Assembly (NCBI RefSeq): GCF_011881725.1
Contig: NZ_JAATUR010000008.1
Span: forward strand, 51,021 to 115,020
Reading direction: 5' to 3'
Source of the DNA: Escherichia coli
GTDB lineage: Bacteria; Pseudomonadota; Gammaproteobacteria; Enterobacterales; Enterobacteriaceae
DNA length: 64,000 nucleotides
The notes beneath the pieces are model-generated. The model was given only the letters and a program-made list of their open reading frames with translations, was not told where the DNA came from and did no database searches. Made by a program: the position numbers and the translations under genes. Each line of letters opens with the position of its first letter. Position 1 is the stretch's first letter. Of this stretch, positions 20,010 through 29,966 are shown one piece after another.

Positions 20010-21107
20010 TCAGCCACTGAAGACGTTACCTGCGCCCGGAGCCGTTTTCAGCACCCAAACACGGCCATAGTGGTTATACCAACCTGCACGGTGTCCAGCT
20101 TCCGGCCCGATTCCTTGATAAATATCGAAGTGTTGGCCTTTAATTGCGCCACCGACATCCAGCGCCACCATCAGACGAAGTTCGTACTGGCCGTTGAATT
20201 TACCGTTATTATCCAACATCGGCACTTCTGCCAGCAATGTAGTACCAGGAGGAATGATCGAGCGATCAGATGCTACCGAAGCACGACCAACCAGCGGCAC
20301 CGCACTTGCCCCTTTCACCGGTGCAAAAGACTGCGGTTTGAAGAAGACGAAAGACGGATTCTGTTCCAGCAGCTCGCGAACCTCGGCTTCACTGTGTGTT
20401 TCCCCCCAGTGACGAATCGCCTGCATCGACATATCTTCTTTTTTCACTTCACCACGGTCGATCAGCACCTTACCGATGCTGCGATAGGCATGACCGTTCT
20501 TTCCGGCATAGCTGAAGAAGTTAAGCGGACTGCCATCACCAAAGTCGATATACCCGCTACCCTGCACATCCATAATGAAGTTATCCATCAGGGAGTTGCT
20601 GTAAGCGAGGATATATTTATCACTCAATGCCCCCGCGTAGATCTCCGCACGAGACGGCAGACGACCACGTTTTGGCGGCATACGGTAAATAGGATACTGG
20701 AACTCGCCCTGGCGGGTATGGCGAGCCTGAATAACTGGAGTGTAATAGCCCGTAAACTGCACGTTGCCGTAGTTGTCCGCACCTTCCATTTGCCAGGCGT
20801 CAATACCGAACTGGCGCATATTGCGGGTATCACCGCCCGCACGCAACCACTCCTGCACAGCGTTATAAATGCTACTCTGGTTGCCATACAGACGCGGCGA
20901 CGCGTTACGGATATGATTAATTTGTTCGGCAAAATCACCGGCGTTAATCGGCGCGCCAACGGCATCTGGCTGGTTCACCAGAGAGAAAGGCTGGGTAAAT
21001 TTCCCGTCTTTATATTGCTGTCCGCGATCGGTTGGTTTGGAGGAACAGGCGGCTAGTATCGCGACAACTGCGCCCATAAGAAGGTACTTTACCCAACGTC
21101 CTTTCAT
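20010..21107 (-). CDS. mltA: Membrane-bound lytic murein transglycosylase A
   Basis: MltA, 365 residues, is an outer-membrane lipoprotein that cleaves peptidoglycan glycan strands to 1,6-anhydro-muropeptides. The signal WVKYLLMGAVVAILAAC ends in lipobox LAAC, followed by SSKP. The double-psi barrel domain includes the C-terminal ALDVGGAIKGQHFDIYQG segment with the catalytic aspartate region. I chose the ATG at 21107; an upstream extension in the frame is not a plausible signal peptide. Confidence 0.97.
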   Translation of the reverse strand: MKGRWVKYLLMGAVVAILAACSSKPTDRGQQYKDGKFTQPFSLVNQPDAVGAPINAGDFAEQINHIRNASPRLYGNQSSIYNAVQEWLRAGGDTRNMRQFGIDAWQMEGADNYGNVQFTGYYTPVIQARHTRQGEFQYPIYRMPPKRGRLPSRAEIYAGALSDKYILAYSNSLMDNFIMDVQGSGYIDFGDGSPLNFFSYAGKNGHAYRSIGKVLIDRGEVKKEDMSMQAIRHWGETHSEAEVRELLEQNPSFVFFKPQSFAPVKGASAVPLVGRASVASDRSIIPPGTTLLAEVPMLDNNGKFNGQYELRLMVALDVGGAIKGQHFDIYQGIGPEAGHRAGWYNHYGRVWVLKTAPGAGNVFSG

Positions 21108-21273
21108 TGTTCTCTTCTTCAGGTTAAAAAATAAGGCACAATGAAGATAACAAACCGTCGCGTTTAATGAAATCCGTAGTATTCCCTGATGCAAATTTTG
21201 TACAAAAAACAGGCTTAGGTGTTTTGTTTTTGTTCAAAATCATGCCAAATCCGTGATCCTGGTAAAAAAAGGG

Positions 21274-21301
21274 TTGCATGAAAACACGAGCGGAGTATAG
21301 T
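21274..21301 (+). promoter_or_regulatory. Promoter of the metZWV tRNA operon
   Basis: TTGCAT (21274-21279) and TATAGT (21296-21301) are 16 bp apart, followed by a GC-containing discriminator (GCGCATCCACGG) before the first tRNA, as is usual for stringently controlled stable-RNA promoters. Confidence 0.8.
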
Positions 21302-21314
21302 GCGCATCCACGGA

Positions 21315-21391
<77 letters not shown>

Positions 21392-21424
21392 ATTAAAATT
21401 TGATGAAGTAAAGCAGTACGGTGA

Positions 21425-21501
<77 letters not shown>

Positions 21502-21535
21502 ATCAAAATTTGATGAAGTAAAAGCAATACGGTGA

Positions 21536-21612
<77 letters not shown>

Positions 21613-21620
21613 ATTATTGA

Positions 21621-21643
21621 ACACCCTAATGGGTGTTTTTTTG
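21621..21643 (+). terminator. Terminator of metZWV
   Basis: ACACCC / GGGTGT with loop TAAT, followed by seven T's: a standard intrinsic terminator nine bases after the third tRNA. Confidence 0.9.
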
Positions 21644-21685
21644 TTTCTGCTTTCCATAAAAAAAGCGCCTATAAGCGCTTTTTCA

Positions 21686-22939
21686 TCATCCCCTTCTCGC
21701 CAGTGTCGCCCCATCGGCAAAATACGCTTTAATTCCCGCGAGAATAGACTCCGCAACTTCCTGCTGGAAAGTCGCTGTTTTCAATTTGCGCTCTTCCTCA
21801 ACGTTACTGATAAACGCCGTTTCGACCAGAATGGATGGAATATCTGGCGCCTTCAGCACGGCAAACCCGGCCTGTTCAACCTGATTTTTATGCAGTTTGT
21901 TGATTTTACCCAGTTTATTTAATACAGCTCTACCAAACTTCAGGCTATCGGCAATGGTCAGCGACTGCACCATATCGAACATGGTGTGGTCGACATAGCG
22001 GTCGCCGCTTTTGCTCACGCCACCAATCAAGTCCGAGGCGTTCTGGGTTTGCGCCAGATATTTTGCCGCGGTACTGGTTGCGCCTTTGGTAGAGAGCGCA
22101 AAAACCGAGGAACCGCTCGGCTGGCGGCTGGTAAAGGCGTCGGCATGAATAGAAACAAACAGGTCAGCACGCTGTTTCTGTGCTTTTGCTACGCGCACTT
22201 GCAACGGAATGAAGATGTCTTCATTGCGCGTCATGTAAACCTTCATATTGCCCTCTTTCTCGATCAGAGAGCGCAGACGGCGGGCAATTTGCAATACCAC
22301 ATCTTTTTCGCGCGTTTTGTATTTCCCCACCGCACCGGAGTCTTCACCGCCGTGGCCAGGGTCAAGCATAATGACAATCGGACGATCGCGCCCTGCTTTA
22401 CCCGGCTGTGGACCACTTTGTGCAGGCGGCACCTGCTTTTCGAGATCGCCTTTGTTGTAATCCTCCAGCAATGCCAGCAATGGGTCCTGCATGTCCTGAG
22501 CATTGGCCGGATAAAGGTCCATCACCAGACGTTCTTTAAACCCGGCGACCGGCGCAAGGGCAAACATCTGCGGTTTAACATTTTGCTTGAGTTCAAAAAC
22601 CATTCGCACCGTTTGCGGATCAAATTGGCCAACGCGTGCCGACTTGATGAACGGGTCGTCTGCGCGAATTTGCGCCGCCATCCCCTTAAGCACCGAGTTC
22701 AGGTTTACATCTTCGATATCCACTACCACGCGTTCAGGGTTACTCAACGCAAACTGCTTATATTTCAGCTGACGATTTGATTCTACCGTCACACGGGTAT
22801 AGCTGGACGCTGGCCAGACGCGCACCGCCACGACCTGACTGACCGCAGCCAGACTCACCTGGCTCACGCTCAATAGCCACATGGCGCCAGCGCCTTGCAG
22901 TAAACGACGACGGCTGATTGCAGTGTTGGATCCTGACAT
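21686..22939 (-). CDS. amiC: N-acetylmuramoyl-L-alanine amidase AmiC (Tat-exported)
   Basis: AmiC, 417 residues, is the zinc amidase that splits septal peptidoglycan for daughter-cell separation, activated by NlpD. A twin-arginine signal (SRRRLLQG, residues 9-16) leads to the AMIN domain, which targets the septum, and an Amidase_3 catalytic domain with [21 protein letters not shown] and LVETAFISN. Start ATG 22939 has GGGAGAGGC upstream; a 30-residue upstream extension is unsupported and would bury the Tat signal. Confidence 0.97.
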   Translation of the reverse strand: MSGSNTAISRRRLLQGAGAMWLLSVSQVSLAAVSQVVAVRVWPASSYTRVTVESNRQLKYKQFALSNPERVVVDIEDVNLNSVLKGMAAQIRADDPFIKSARVGQFDPQTVRMVFELKQNVKPQMFALAPVAGFKERLVMDLYPANAQDMQDPLLALLEDYNKGDLEKQVPPAQSGPQPGKAGRDRPIVIMLDPGHGGEDSGAVGKYKTREKDVVLQIARRLRSLIEKEGNMKVYMTRNEDIFIPLQVRVAKAQKQRADLFVSIHADAFTSRQPSGSSVFALSTKGATSTAAKYLAQTQNASDLIGGVSKSGDRYVDHTMFDMVQSLTIADSLKFGRAVLNKLGKINKLHKNQVEQAGFAVLKAPDIPSILVETAFISNVEEERKLKTATFQQEVAESILAGIKAYFADGATLARRG

Positions 22940-23121
22940 GCCTCTCCCGAGCAAAAGAAATCTAAGCTGTGTAACAAGTAAACGACCAATTTGACCGGAA
23001 ACTTTAGCGAAAGACGCATAATCTGTCATCTATAAAACGGTAAACATTCTATTTATATTCACGGTATTACTGATAAAAAAGTCTCTCTCGCATAAAATTT
23101 GCACTTGCGCACGGCGAAAAA

Positions 23122-23160
23122 ACAGAATAAAAATACAATAAATTCGAATAACCATGCAAA
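23122..23160 (+). promoter_or_regulatory. Tandem ARG boxes (ArgR operator) of argA
   Basis: Two 18-bp boxes, 23122-23139 (ACAGAATAAAAATACAAT) and 23143-23160 (TTCGAATAACCATGCAAA), match WNTGAATWWWWATTCANW at about 16 and 14 of 18 positions. They are separated by exactly 3 bp, the usual ArgR hexamer layout. They lie just before the argA start codon; arginine repression of argA by ArgR is established. Confidence 0.85.
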
Positions 23161-23170
23161 GAGGTGTGCC

Positions 23171-24502
23171 GTGGTAAAGGAACGTAAAACCGAGCTGGTC
23201 GAAGGATTCCGCCACTCGGTTCCCTATATCAATACCCACCGGGGAAAAACGTTTGTCATCATGCTCGGCGGAGAAGCCATTGAGCATGAAAATTTCTCCA
23301 GTATCGTCAATGATATTGGATTGTTGCACAGCCTCGGCATCCGTCTGGTGGTAGTTTATGGCGCACGTCCCCAGATCGACGCGAATCTGGCAGCGCATCA
23401 CCACGAGCCGCTATATCACAAGAATACGCGCGTGACTGACGCCAAAACGCTGGAGCTGGTGAAGCAGGCTGCGGGGACGTTACAACTGGATATTACCGCG
23501 CGCCTGTCAATGAGCCTCAACAACACGCCGTTGCAGGGTGCACATATCAACGTCGTCAGCGGCAATTTTATTATTGCCCAGCCGCTGGGCGTGGATGATG
23601 GTGTGGATTACTGCCATAGCGGACGTATCCGGCGGATTGATGAAGAAGCGATTCATCGCCAACTGGAGAGCGGTGCGATTGTGCTGATGGGACCGGTGGC
23701 GGTTTCGGTCACTGGCGAGAGCTTTAACCTGACCTCAGAAGAGATTGCCACTCAACTGGCTATCAAACTGAAAGCCGAGAAGATGATAGGTTTTTGCTCG
23801 TCTCAGGGCGTAATCAATGACGATGGCGATATTGTCTCCGAACTTTTCCCTAACGAGGCGCAAGCGCGGGTAGAAGCCCTGGAAGAGAAAGGCGATTATA
23901 ACTCTGGTACGGTGCGCTTTTTGCGTGGCGCGGTGAAAGCCTGTCGCAGCGGGGTACGTCGCTGTCATTTAATCAGTTATCAGGAAGATGGCGCGCTGTT
24001 GCAAGAGCTGTTCTCACGTGACGGTATCGGTACGCAGATTGTGATGGAAAGCGCCGAGCAGATTCGTCGTGCAACAATCAACGATATCGGCGGCATTCTG
24101 GAGTTGATCCGTCCGCTGGAGCAGCAGGGTATTCTGGTACGTCGTTCTCGCGAACAACTGGAGATGGAAATCGACAAATTCACTATTATTCAGCGCGATA
24201 ACACGACCATTGCCTGTGCCGCGCTTTATCCGTTCCCGGAAGAGAAAATAGGTGAAATGGCCTGTGTGGCAGTACATCCGGATTACCGTAGTTCATCACG
24301 GGGCGAGGTTTTACTGGAACGCATTGCTGCCCAGGCGAAGCAGAGTGGTTTAAGTAAATTGTTTGTGCTGACCACGCGCAGTATTCACTGGTTCCAGGAG
24401 CGTGGATTTACCCCAGTGGATATTGATTTACTGCCCGAGAGCAAAAAGCAGTTGTACAACTATCAGCGTAAATCCAAAGTGTTGATGGCGGATTTGGGGT
24501 AA
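23171..24502 (+). CDS. argA: N-acetylglutamate synthase ArgA
   Basis: ArgA, 443 residues, makes N-acetylglutamate from glutamate and acetyl-CoA, the first step of arginine synthesis, and is feedback-inhibited by arginine. The N-terminal amino-acid-kinase-like domain ([10 protein letters not shown] ... [11 protein letters not shown]) senses arginine and the C-terminal GNAT domain (from about residue 295, with [17 protein letters not shown]) carries acetyl-CoA binding. The start is GTG 23171 with AGAGGTG upstream; the ATG 17 bases upstream lies inside the second ARG box in another frame. Confidence 0.97.
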   Translation: MVKERKTELVEGFRHSVPYINTHRGKTFVIMLGGEAIEHENFSSIVNDIGLLHSLGIRLVVVYGARPQIDANLAAHHHEPLYHKNTRVTDAKTLELVKQAAGTLQLDITARLSMSLNNTPLQGAHINVVSGNFIIAQPLGVDDGVDYCHSGRIRRIDEEAIHRQLESGAIVLMGPVAVSVTGESFNLTSEEIATQLAIKLKAEKMIGFCSSQGVINDDGDIVSELFPNEAQARVEALEEKGDYNSGTVRFLRGAVKACRSGVRRCHLISYQEDGALLQELFSRDGIGTQIVMESAEQIRRATINDIGGILELIRPLEQQGILVRRSREQLEMEIDKFTIIQRDNTTIACAALYPFPEEKIGEMACVAVHPDYRSSSRGEVLLERIAAQAKQSGLSKLFVLTTRSIHWFQERGFTPVDIDLLPESKKQLYNYQRKSKVLMADLG

Positions 24503-24513
24503 GCGATGAAAAT

Positions 24514-24548
24514 CGTCGGATGCGGCGTGGACGCCTTATCCGACCTAC
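24514..24548. repeat. REP palindrome between argA and recD
   Basis: GTCGGATGCGGCGTGGACGC and its CCTTATCCGAC arm: a REP unit between the converging argA and recD ends. Confidence 0.8.
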
Positions 24549-24597
24549 GAATGTCCCGCAGCAGGATAAGAGTCTGTATCACATCAGGTATTTACGT

Positions 24598-26424
24598 TCA
24601 CTCCTGCGCACTAAACAAGGCTGCCAGCCCACTACGCCGTTCGGTGCGCGTGGCGATTGCAGCACTTAAAATGCGTTCATCGGCATACAACGATAAACGT
24701 CGACGCGCGCGCGTCACCGCGGTGTAAACCAGCTCTCGCGTCACTACCGGCGTGCGTTGGCTCGGTAAAATCAACGCCGCATGGTCGAACTCCGATCCCT
24801 GCGATTTATGTACTGTCATCGCCCACGTGGTTTCGTGTTCTGGTAGACGACTCGGTTGCACTGACTTGATATTTCCATCCGGCATCGCAAACCAGACGCG
24901 CGTCCCCTGCCCGCGCTCCAGCGCAATGCCGATATCACCATTAAACAACCCAAGCGCGCTGTCATTGCGGGCAATCATTACCGGCCGGCCTTCGTACCAG
25001 CGTGAGTGCGGATGCCGATGAATTTTGCGCTTCTGTTGCATAAACTGCTCAATTCGCTCATTCAGGCCAGCCACGCCAAACGGCCCTTCCCGCAGGGCGC
25101 ACAAAAGCTGGTACTCATTGAACGCCTGAATGATTAAATCCGGCTCAGCACGTGCCTGAAGCAGATCCAGATAACGTCCATAACCCGCAAGAGCCTCCTC
25201 AAGCATCGCAATATAATCTTCGCCGCTCTGTAAAAGACGTTTTTCGATATCAGTAAAATCCTGCTGAAAAACTGTTTTCACTGCCGTTTTATCGCCGCGA
25301 TTGATAGCCGCCGCAAGCTGACCAATGCCAGAGTCGCTGCCGAAGCGGTAACTTTTTTGCAGCAGGCAGAGGCTATCGCGCAGTGATGCCGCTTCTGTGC
25401 CGCTTCCGGCCGGAACGTGGCTTCCCGTCAGGCGGCTTAACTGCCCGGCACGCTCTGCCGTAAAGCCTGCATTGGCATACGCGCAGATATCCCCCAGCAC
25501 AGCTCCAGCCTCAACGGAGGCCAGTTGATCGCGATCGCCAAGAAAGATCACCCGCGCATGATCGGGCAAGGCATCGATCAGCCGCGACATCATAGGCAGA
25601 TCGATCATTGACGCTTCATCCACCACCAGCACATCAAGATGCAGCGGGTTACCCGCATGGTGGCGTAAACGCTGGCTACCCGGCTGCGCCCCCAGGAGGC
25701 GGTGCAAGGTGCTGGCGTCTTCCGGAATACGTTTCTTCTGCTCATCGGTCAGGGGTAACTGGCGCAAAGCCTTGCCGAGAGATTCAGTTAAGCGTGCGGC
25801 AGCTTTTCCCGTTGGCGCAGCCAGGCGGATACGACAGCGTTCACCGTCGGCCATCTGAATTAACGCGGCCAACAATTTTGCTACAGTGGTCGTTTTACCT
25901 GTGCCGGGGCCGCCGGAAATCACCGAAATACGCCGCGTAAGTGCCACTGCTGCCGCCACTTTTTGCCAGTTAATTTCATCGCCTGGCGGAAAGAGTTTAT
26001 CCAGCGTTTGCGCCAGCAACGCTTCATCCACCTCGATGGCATGATTCACCTCATTGAAAAACCGCGCCACCGTGCGCTCGTTACACCACATGCGATTCAG
26101 ATAAAGGCGATCGCCACAGAGGATCATCGGCGTTGGTTCATCTCCCCGACTGACCGCTTGTGAAGCCAGCAAGCATTCTTCCCAGTTTTGTAGCTCACCA
26201 ATTTCACTGACACAGGTCGCCAGCAGCGGATGCGAGGCTTCGTTGTTCTCCAGTCGTGAAAGCGGCAAACAGACGTGCCCTTCCCCGGCATCATGACTTA
26301 ACAGTGCCGCCGCGAGGGTGACGGCAGGATGTTCATCACCCGCCACGGTCAGGGCAAATTGCACATCCAGCGGGCGTAGCTGTTTGTGCTCTACAGCTTC
26401 CAGTAATTGCTTTTGCAATTTCAT
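24598..26424 (-). CDS. recD: RecBCD subunit RecD (5'-3' helicase)
   Basis: RecD, 608 residues, is the fast superfamily-1B helicase of RecBCD (exonuclease V). Walker [16 protein letters not shown] starts near residue 171, Walker B is VVDEASMID, and the C-terminal helicase motifs [11 protein letters not shown] and [10 protein letters not shown] are intact. Its ATG overlaps the recB stop by one base (TAATG), so synthesis is coupled to RecB. It converges on argA. Confidence 0.98.
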   Translation of the reverse strand: MKLQKQLLEAVEHKQLRPLDVQFALTVAGDEHPAVTLAAALLSHDAGEGHVCLPLSRLENNEASHPLLATCVSEIGELQNWEECLLASQAVSRGDEPTPMILCGDRLYLNRMWCNERTVARFFNEVNHAIEVDEALLAQTLDKLFPPGDEINWQKVAAAVALTRRISVISGGPGTGKTTTVAKLLAALIQMADGERCRIRLAAPTGKAAARLTESLGKALRQLPLTDEQKKRIPEDASTLHRLLGAQPGSQRLRHHAGNPLHLDVLVVDEASMIDLPMMSRLIDALPDHARVIFLGDRDQLASVEAGAVLGDICAYANAGFTAERAGQLSRLTGSHVPAGSGTEAASLRDSLCLLQKSYRFGSDSGIGQLAAAINRGDKTAVKTVFQQDFTDIEKRLLQSGEDYIAMLEEALAGYGRYLDLLQARAEPDLIIQAFNEYQLLCALREGPFGVAGLNERIEQFMQQKRKIHRHPHSRWYEGRPVMIARNDSALGLFNGDIGIALERGQGTRVWFAMPDGNIKSVQPSRLPEHETTWAMTVHKSQGSEFDHAALILPSQRTPVVTRELVYTAVTRARRRLSLYADERILSAAIATRTERRSGLAALFSAQE

Positions 26425-29400
26425 TACGCCTCCTCCAGAGTCATACCAGCAAACATCTCATCCATCAGAGCGATCAACCGGGCATCGGGTCGGGTCGCGT
26501 AGATCCCTTGTTGCGGTTGCTCTTTATCAACGCCGCGTAGGAACAGATAGATAACGCCGCCAAAGTGACGTTCATAGTCATAATCAGCAATGCGATGGCG
26601 CAGGTAACGATGCAGCGCCAGAGTATAAAGCTGATATTGCAAATCATAGCGGTGTGACTGCATTGCCGCTGCCATAGCCTGTTGGGTGTAAGCCGAACTG
26701 TCTTCACCCAACCAGTTGGATTTATAGTCGAGCAGGTAATAACGCCCGTCGTGGCGAAATACTAAGTCGATAAAACCTTTTAACATGCCGCGCACCTGCA
26801 TGAACTCCAGCGGCGGGCAACCTGCGGAAAGCGGGTCAAACTGGCGGATTAACGCGTCAAGCTGACTGGCAATAAGTGGTTCACTAATCGGCAGATAAAA
26901 CTCCATCTCCACTTGCTTATCGCGGGCGGAAAGTTGACTCAGGCTGACGCCGGTATCATTGAGCGGTGCCTGAAGAATAGCGGTGATCCACTCGGTTAAC
27001 ACCGGCTCCCAATGCGCTTCAAAACCGCCAAGTTCCAGTTTTTCCCGCACCCAGTTCGGTTCAACCGGCTGGGTAAAATCCAGGTCTTCAAACAAACTGT
27101 GCAAGAACGTCCCCGGTGACGCTCCGCGCGGAAACTGATGCGGTGTTAACGTCGGTTCTTCAACAACACTAACCACGCCTGCGGCGTCAACATCCAGCCG
27201 TGGCATCAAATCCTGGGCGATACCGTGGCCACGCTGTTGCAAACCAGAGTAGCTGGTGACACGCCAGTTATCGCCGGGCAATCGTTGTAGCGTCCTGGCA
27301 TTCAGTTCTGCAGTTAAAGCATCATTAACATGCCATGGCTGGTTATCACCGGTTTGTGCCGTTTGCCATGCAATATCCTTATCACACAATGCTTCAATAC
27401 AGACACGAAGTCCTGCCGCATCTTGCGGTTCTCCTTTTTGCAGCAAGCGCCCAAGCGCACTTTGATGAACGTCAGTGTCACCTTTTTTATCGCCACGGCG
27501 GCGCACCAGCGGCGCAACGCCAAGACTGCAATGCCAGACCGAACGCGTGAGCGCCACGTAAAGCAAACGCAGATCTTCCGCCAGACGTTCGGCTTCCGCG
27601 AGATCTACGCTTTCTGGAGCAGCGTTAAGATCCAGTACAGCTTCAAACGAGCCTCGATCGTGATAGAACGCCTGATCCTGTACACGGAAATTAGTAATAA
27701 ACGGCAGCCAGACCAGCGGATATTCCAACCCTTTCGATTTATGGATCGTGACGATCTGCACCAGATGTTTGTCGCTTTCGAGGCGCATTTGCTGGCTGGA
27801 TGCATTACTGTCTGGCTCAAGGATATGTTGCGATAACCAGCGTACCAACGCATGTTCACTTTCAAGCTGCGTTCCCGCCTCTTGTAGCAGTTCGCTGATA
27901 TGCAAAATGTCAGTAAGACGACGCTCCCCTCCTGCCGTTGCCAGCAGGTTTTCTGCAATGTTGCGCGCCGACATCAGCGCCCGCAGCATCGGCATGACGC
28001 CACGTTTGCGCCAGATTTGCCGGTAACCATCGAACTCTTCGACGACAGCATCCCACGCATGTTCGTCATTGTTCAACGTTTCGATATCCAGTGCGTTCAG
28101 CCCCATCATTGATGTCGCCAACGCACTGCGCAGGGTGTTCTCACGTTCAGGCGTCATCACCGCCTGCAACAGCCAAAGCATTTCCTGCGCTTCCAGAGTT
28201 TCAAAAACGCTGTCACGGTTCGAAAGGTAAACGGAAGGGATTTCCAGCAGCGTTAAGGCATCGCGCACCTGAGCAGCCTCCTGGCGGCTGCGCACCAGCA
28301 CACTGATATCCGAGGCACGCACCGGACGTCCATCATCGCCATTCATCAGCAACGCTTCGCCCCGCTGACCAGCCTGTAGCCAGTTGCGGATTTGCGCGGC
28401 ACACACCTGCGCCATGGTACTTTGATAATCACCAACGCCGCAGCTTTCACCTTCCATCAACCACATTTTCATCGCCGGCTGCGTTTCACCTTTAAATACA
28501 AAACGCAACGCCTGATTTTTCGCGGCTGATTTCACTGGAATAAACGGTATTTCGCGAAACATGAAAGCGTCATCAGTCTGGCTGAAAAGCTTGTTTACGC
28601 TGTTCACCATTCCCGGTGTGGAACGCCAGTTGGTATCTAAGGTGTAATGCGCGTGAACTTCACTACGCGCCTTCATGTAAGTGAAGATATCCGCACCACG
28701 GAATGCATAAATGGCCTGTTTCGGGTCACCAATCAGCAGCAATGCGGTTTCCGGCTGATGGTGCCAGATACGGCGGAAAATTCGGTACTGCTGCGGGTCG
28801 GTGTCCTGAAATTCGTCGATCATTGCCACCGGGAATCGCGTACGGATCGCCGTCGCCAGCGCCTCGCCGCTTTCGCTACGCAGTGCGGAATCCAGCCGAC
28901 TTAGCATGTCGTCAAAGCCCAGTTCGCCACGGCGACGTTTTTCACGGGCTACTGTTTCGCGGATCTCAGCTAAGGCGCGGGTGATCACCAGATCGCGGAT
29001 CGACAATGGTTCAGCAAGCAGTTGATCGATCGCCTCAAAAAGCGGATGTCGCGGCGTTTCCCCCCCTGCTTTCGTGCGATCTTCTAAGAAACGCTGAGAG
29101 AATTTTTCCAGTGACTCCGGCAACTGATAACTGTTTGTCTCTTCTTCTGCCCAGGCGCTAATCTTGTCTATCCATTTAGCCTGGTTGCTACGGTTAAACT
29201 TGCGTCGATCAATGCCAGAAGTTTCGATCAGCGCATCCAGTTCACCCACTGCGTCACGCCACTGCTGTTTTACGGTATCGATACGCGCCACAATTTGCGC
29301 GTGTCGGGAAGCCAGCGTTTCATCATCGGGCGGCGGCGCTTTGATAACCGGCGCTTCGCCTTGCAGATAACGATTAATATCGCGTAGTAACGCCTGCGGT

Positions 29401-29966
29401 CCTTTCCAGGTTTCAAAGACGACCTGGGCAATTTCACGCGGTAACGGGTAGCAATGGCGACGCCAGAAATCAGCACAGGCCTGGTAGCGTAGTAGAGACT
29501 CATCTTCAATCAGCTGCTGCTCAAACAACATGCCGGATTCAAAGGCATTCAAGTTGAGCATGCGCTGGCAAAAACCGTGAATGGTAAAAACGGCCGCTTC
29601 ATCCATCTGCCGCTCAGCTAACAACAACCACTGCGCGGCCTGCGCTTTATCGTCAATCTCTTCCAGAAGACGTGCGTAAAGAGGATTGTCAGTGGTTTCG
29701 CGCAAACAGGCGATGCGCAACTCGTGAATATTGCTACGGATACGACCGCGCAATTCTGCGGTGGCAGCCTCGGTAAAGGTCACCACCAGCAGTTCTTCAA
29801 CGGTCAGCGGACGGGGAAAGGCGGCGGAACCGCCTAGCCCAAGTAACAGGCGCAAATAGAGCGCCGCAATCGTAAAGGTTTTGCCTGTGCCGGCAGAGGC
29901 TTCAATCAGACGCTCGCCCTGTAAGGGCAAGCGCAAAGGATCTAGTGTCTCGGCGACATCACTCAT
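26424..29966 (-). CDS. recB: RecBCD subunit RecB (3'-5' helicase and nuclease)
   Basis: RecB, 1180 residues, combines a UvrD-like helicase (Walker [11 protein letters not shown] at residues 22-31, Walker [30 protein letters not shown]) with a C-terminal nuclease ([14 protein letters not shown] and LLDYKSNW, holding the catalytic D and K). RecBCD degrades linear DNA and loads RecA at Chi. I chose ATG 29966, which overlaps the ptrA stop as ATGAGTGA; the GTG three codons upstream (29975) lacks support. Confidence 0.98.
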   Translation of the reverse strand: MSDVAETLDPLRLPLQGERLIEASAGTGKTFTIAALYLRLLLGLGGSAAFPRPLTVEELLVVTFTEAATAELRGRIRSNIHELRIACLRETTDNPLYARLLEEIDDKAQAAQWLLLAERQMDEAAVFTIHGFCQRMLNLNAFESGMLFEQQLIEDESLLRYQACADFWRRHCYPLPREIAQVVFETWKGPQALLRDINRYLQGEAPVIKAPPPDDETLASRHAQIVARIDTVKQQWRDAVGELDALIETSGIDRRKFNRSNQAKWIDKISAWAEEETNSYQLPESLEKFSQRFLEDRTKAGGETPRHPLFEAIDQLLAEPLSIRDLVITRALAEIRETVAREKRRRGELGFDDMLSRLDSALRSESGEALATAIRTRFPVAMIDEFQDTDPQQYRIFRRIWHHQPETALLLIGDPKQAIYAFRGADIFTYMKARSEVHAHYTLDTNWRSTPGMVNSVNKLFSQTDDAFMFREIPFIPVKSAAKNQALRFVFKGETQPAMKMWLMEGESCGVGDYQSTMAQVCAAQIRNWLQAGQRGEALLMNGDDGRPVRASDISVLVRSRQEAAQVRDALTLLEIPSVYLSNRDSVFETLEAQEMLWLLQAVMTPERENTLRSALATSMMGLNALDIETLNNDEHAWDAVVEEFDGYRQIWRKRGVMPMLRALMSARNIAENLLATAGGERRLTDILHISELLQEAGTQLESEHALVRWLSQHILEPDSNASSQQMRLESDKHLVQIVTIHKSKGLEYPLVWLPFITNFRVQDQAFYHDRGSFEAVLDLNAAPESVDLAEAERLAEDLRLLYVALTRSVWHCSLGVAPLVRRRGDKKGDTDVHQSALGRLLQKGEPQDAAGLRVCIEALCDKDIAWQTAQTGDNQPWHVNDALTAELNARTLQRLPGDNWRVTSYSGLQQRGHGIAQDLMPRLDVDAAGVVSVVEEPTLTPHQFPRGASPGTFLHSLFEDLDFTQPVEPNWVREKLELGGFEAHWEPVLTEWITAILQAPLNDTGVSLSQLSARDKQVEMEFYLPISEPLIASQLDALIRQFDPLSAGCPPLEFMQVRGMLKGFIDLVFRHDGRYYLLDYKSNWLGEDSSAYTQQAMAAAMQSHRYDLQYQLYTLALHRYLRHRIADYDYERHFGGVIYLFLRGVDKEQPQQGIYATRPDARLIALMDEMFAGMTLEEA

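Noticed and set aside
20070..21056. 328-codon plus-strand frame opposite mltA
   Set aside because: Antisense shadow; no ribosome site and no family resemblance.
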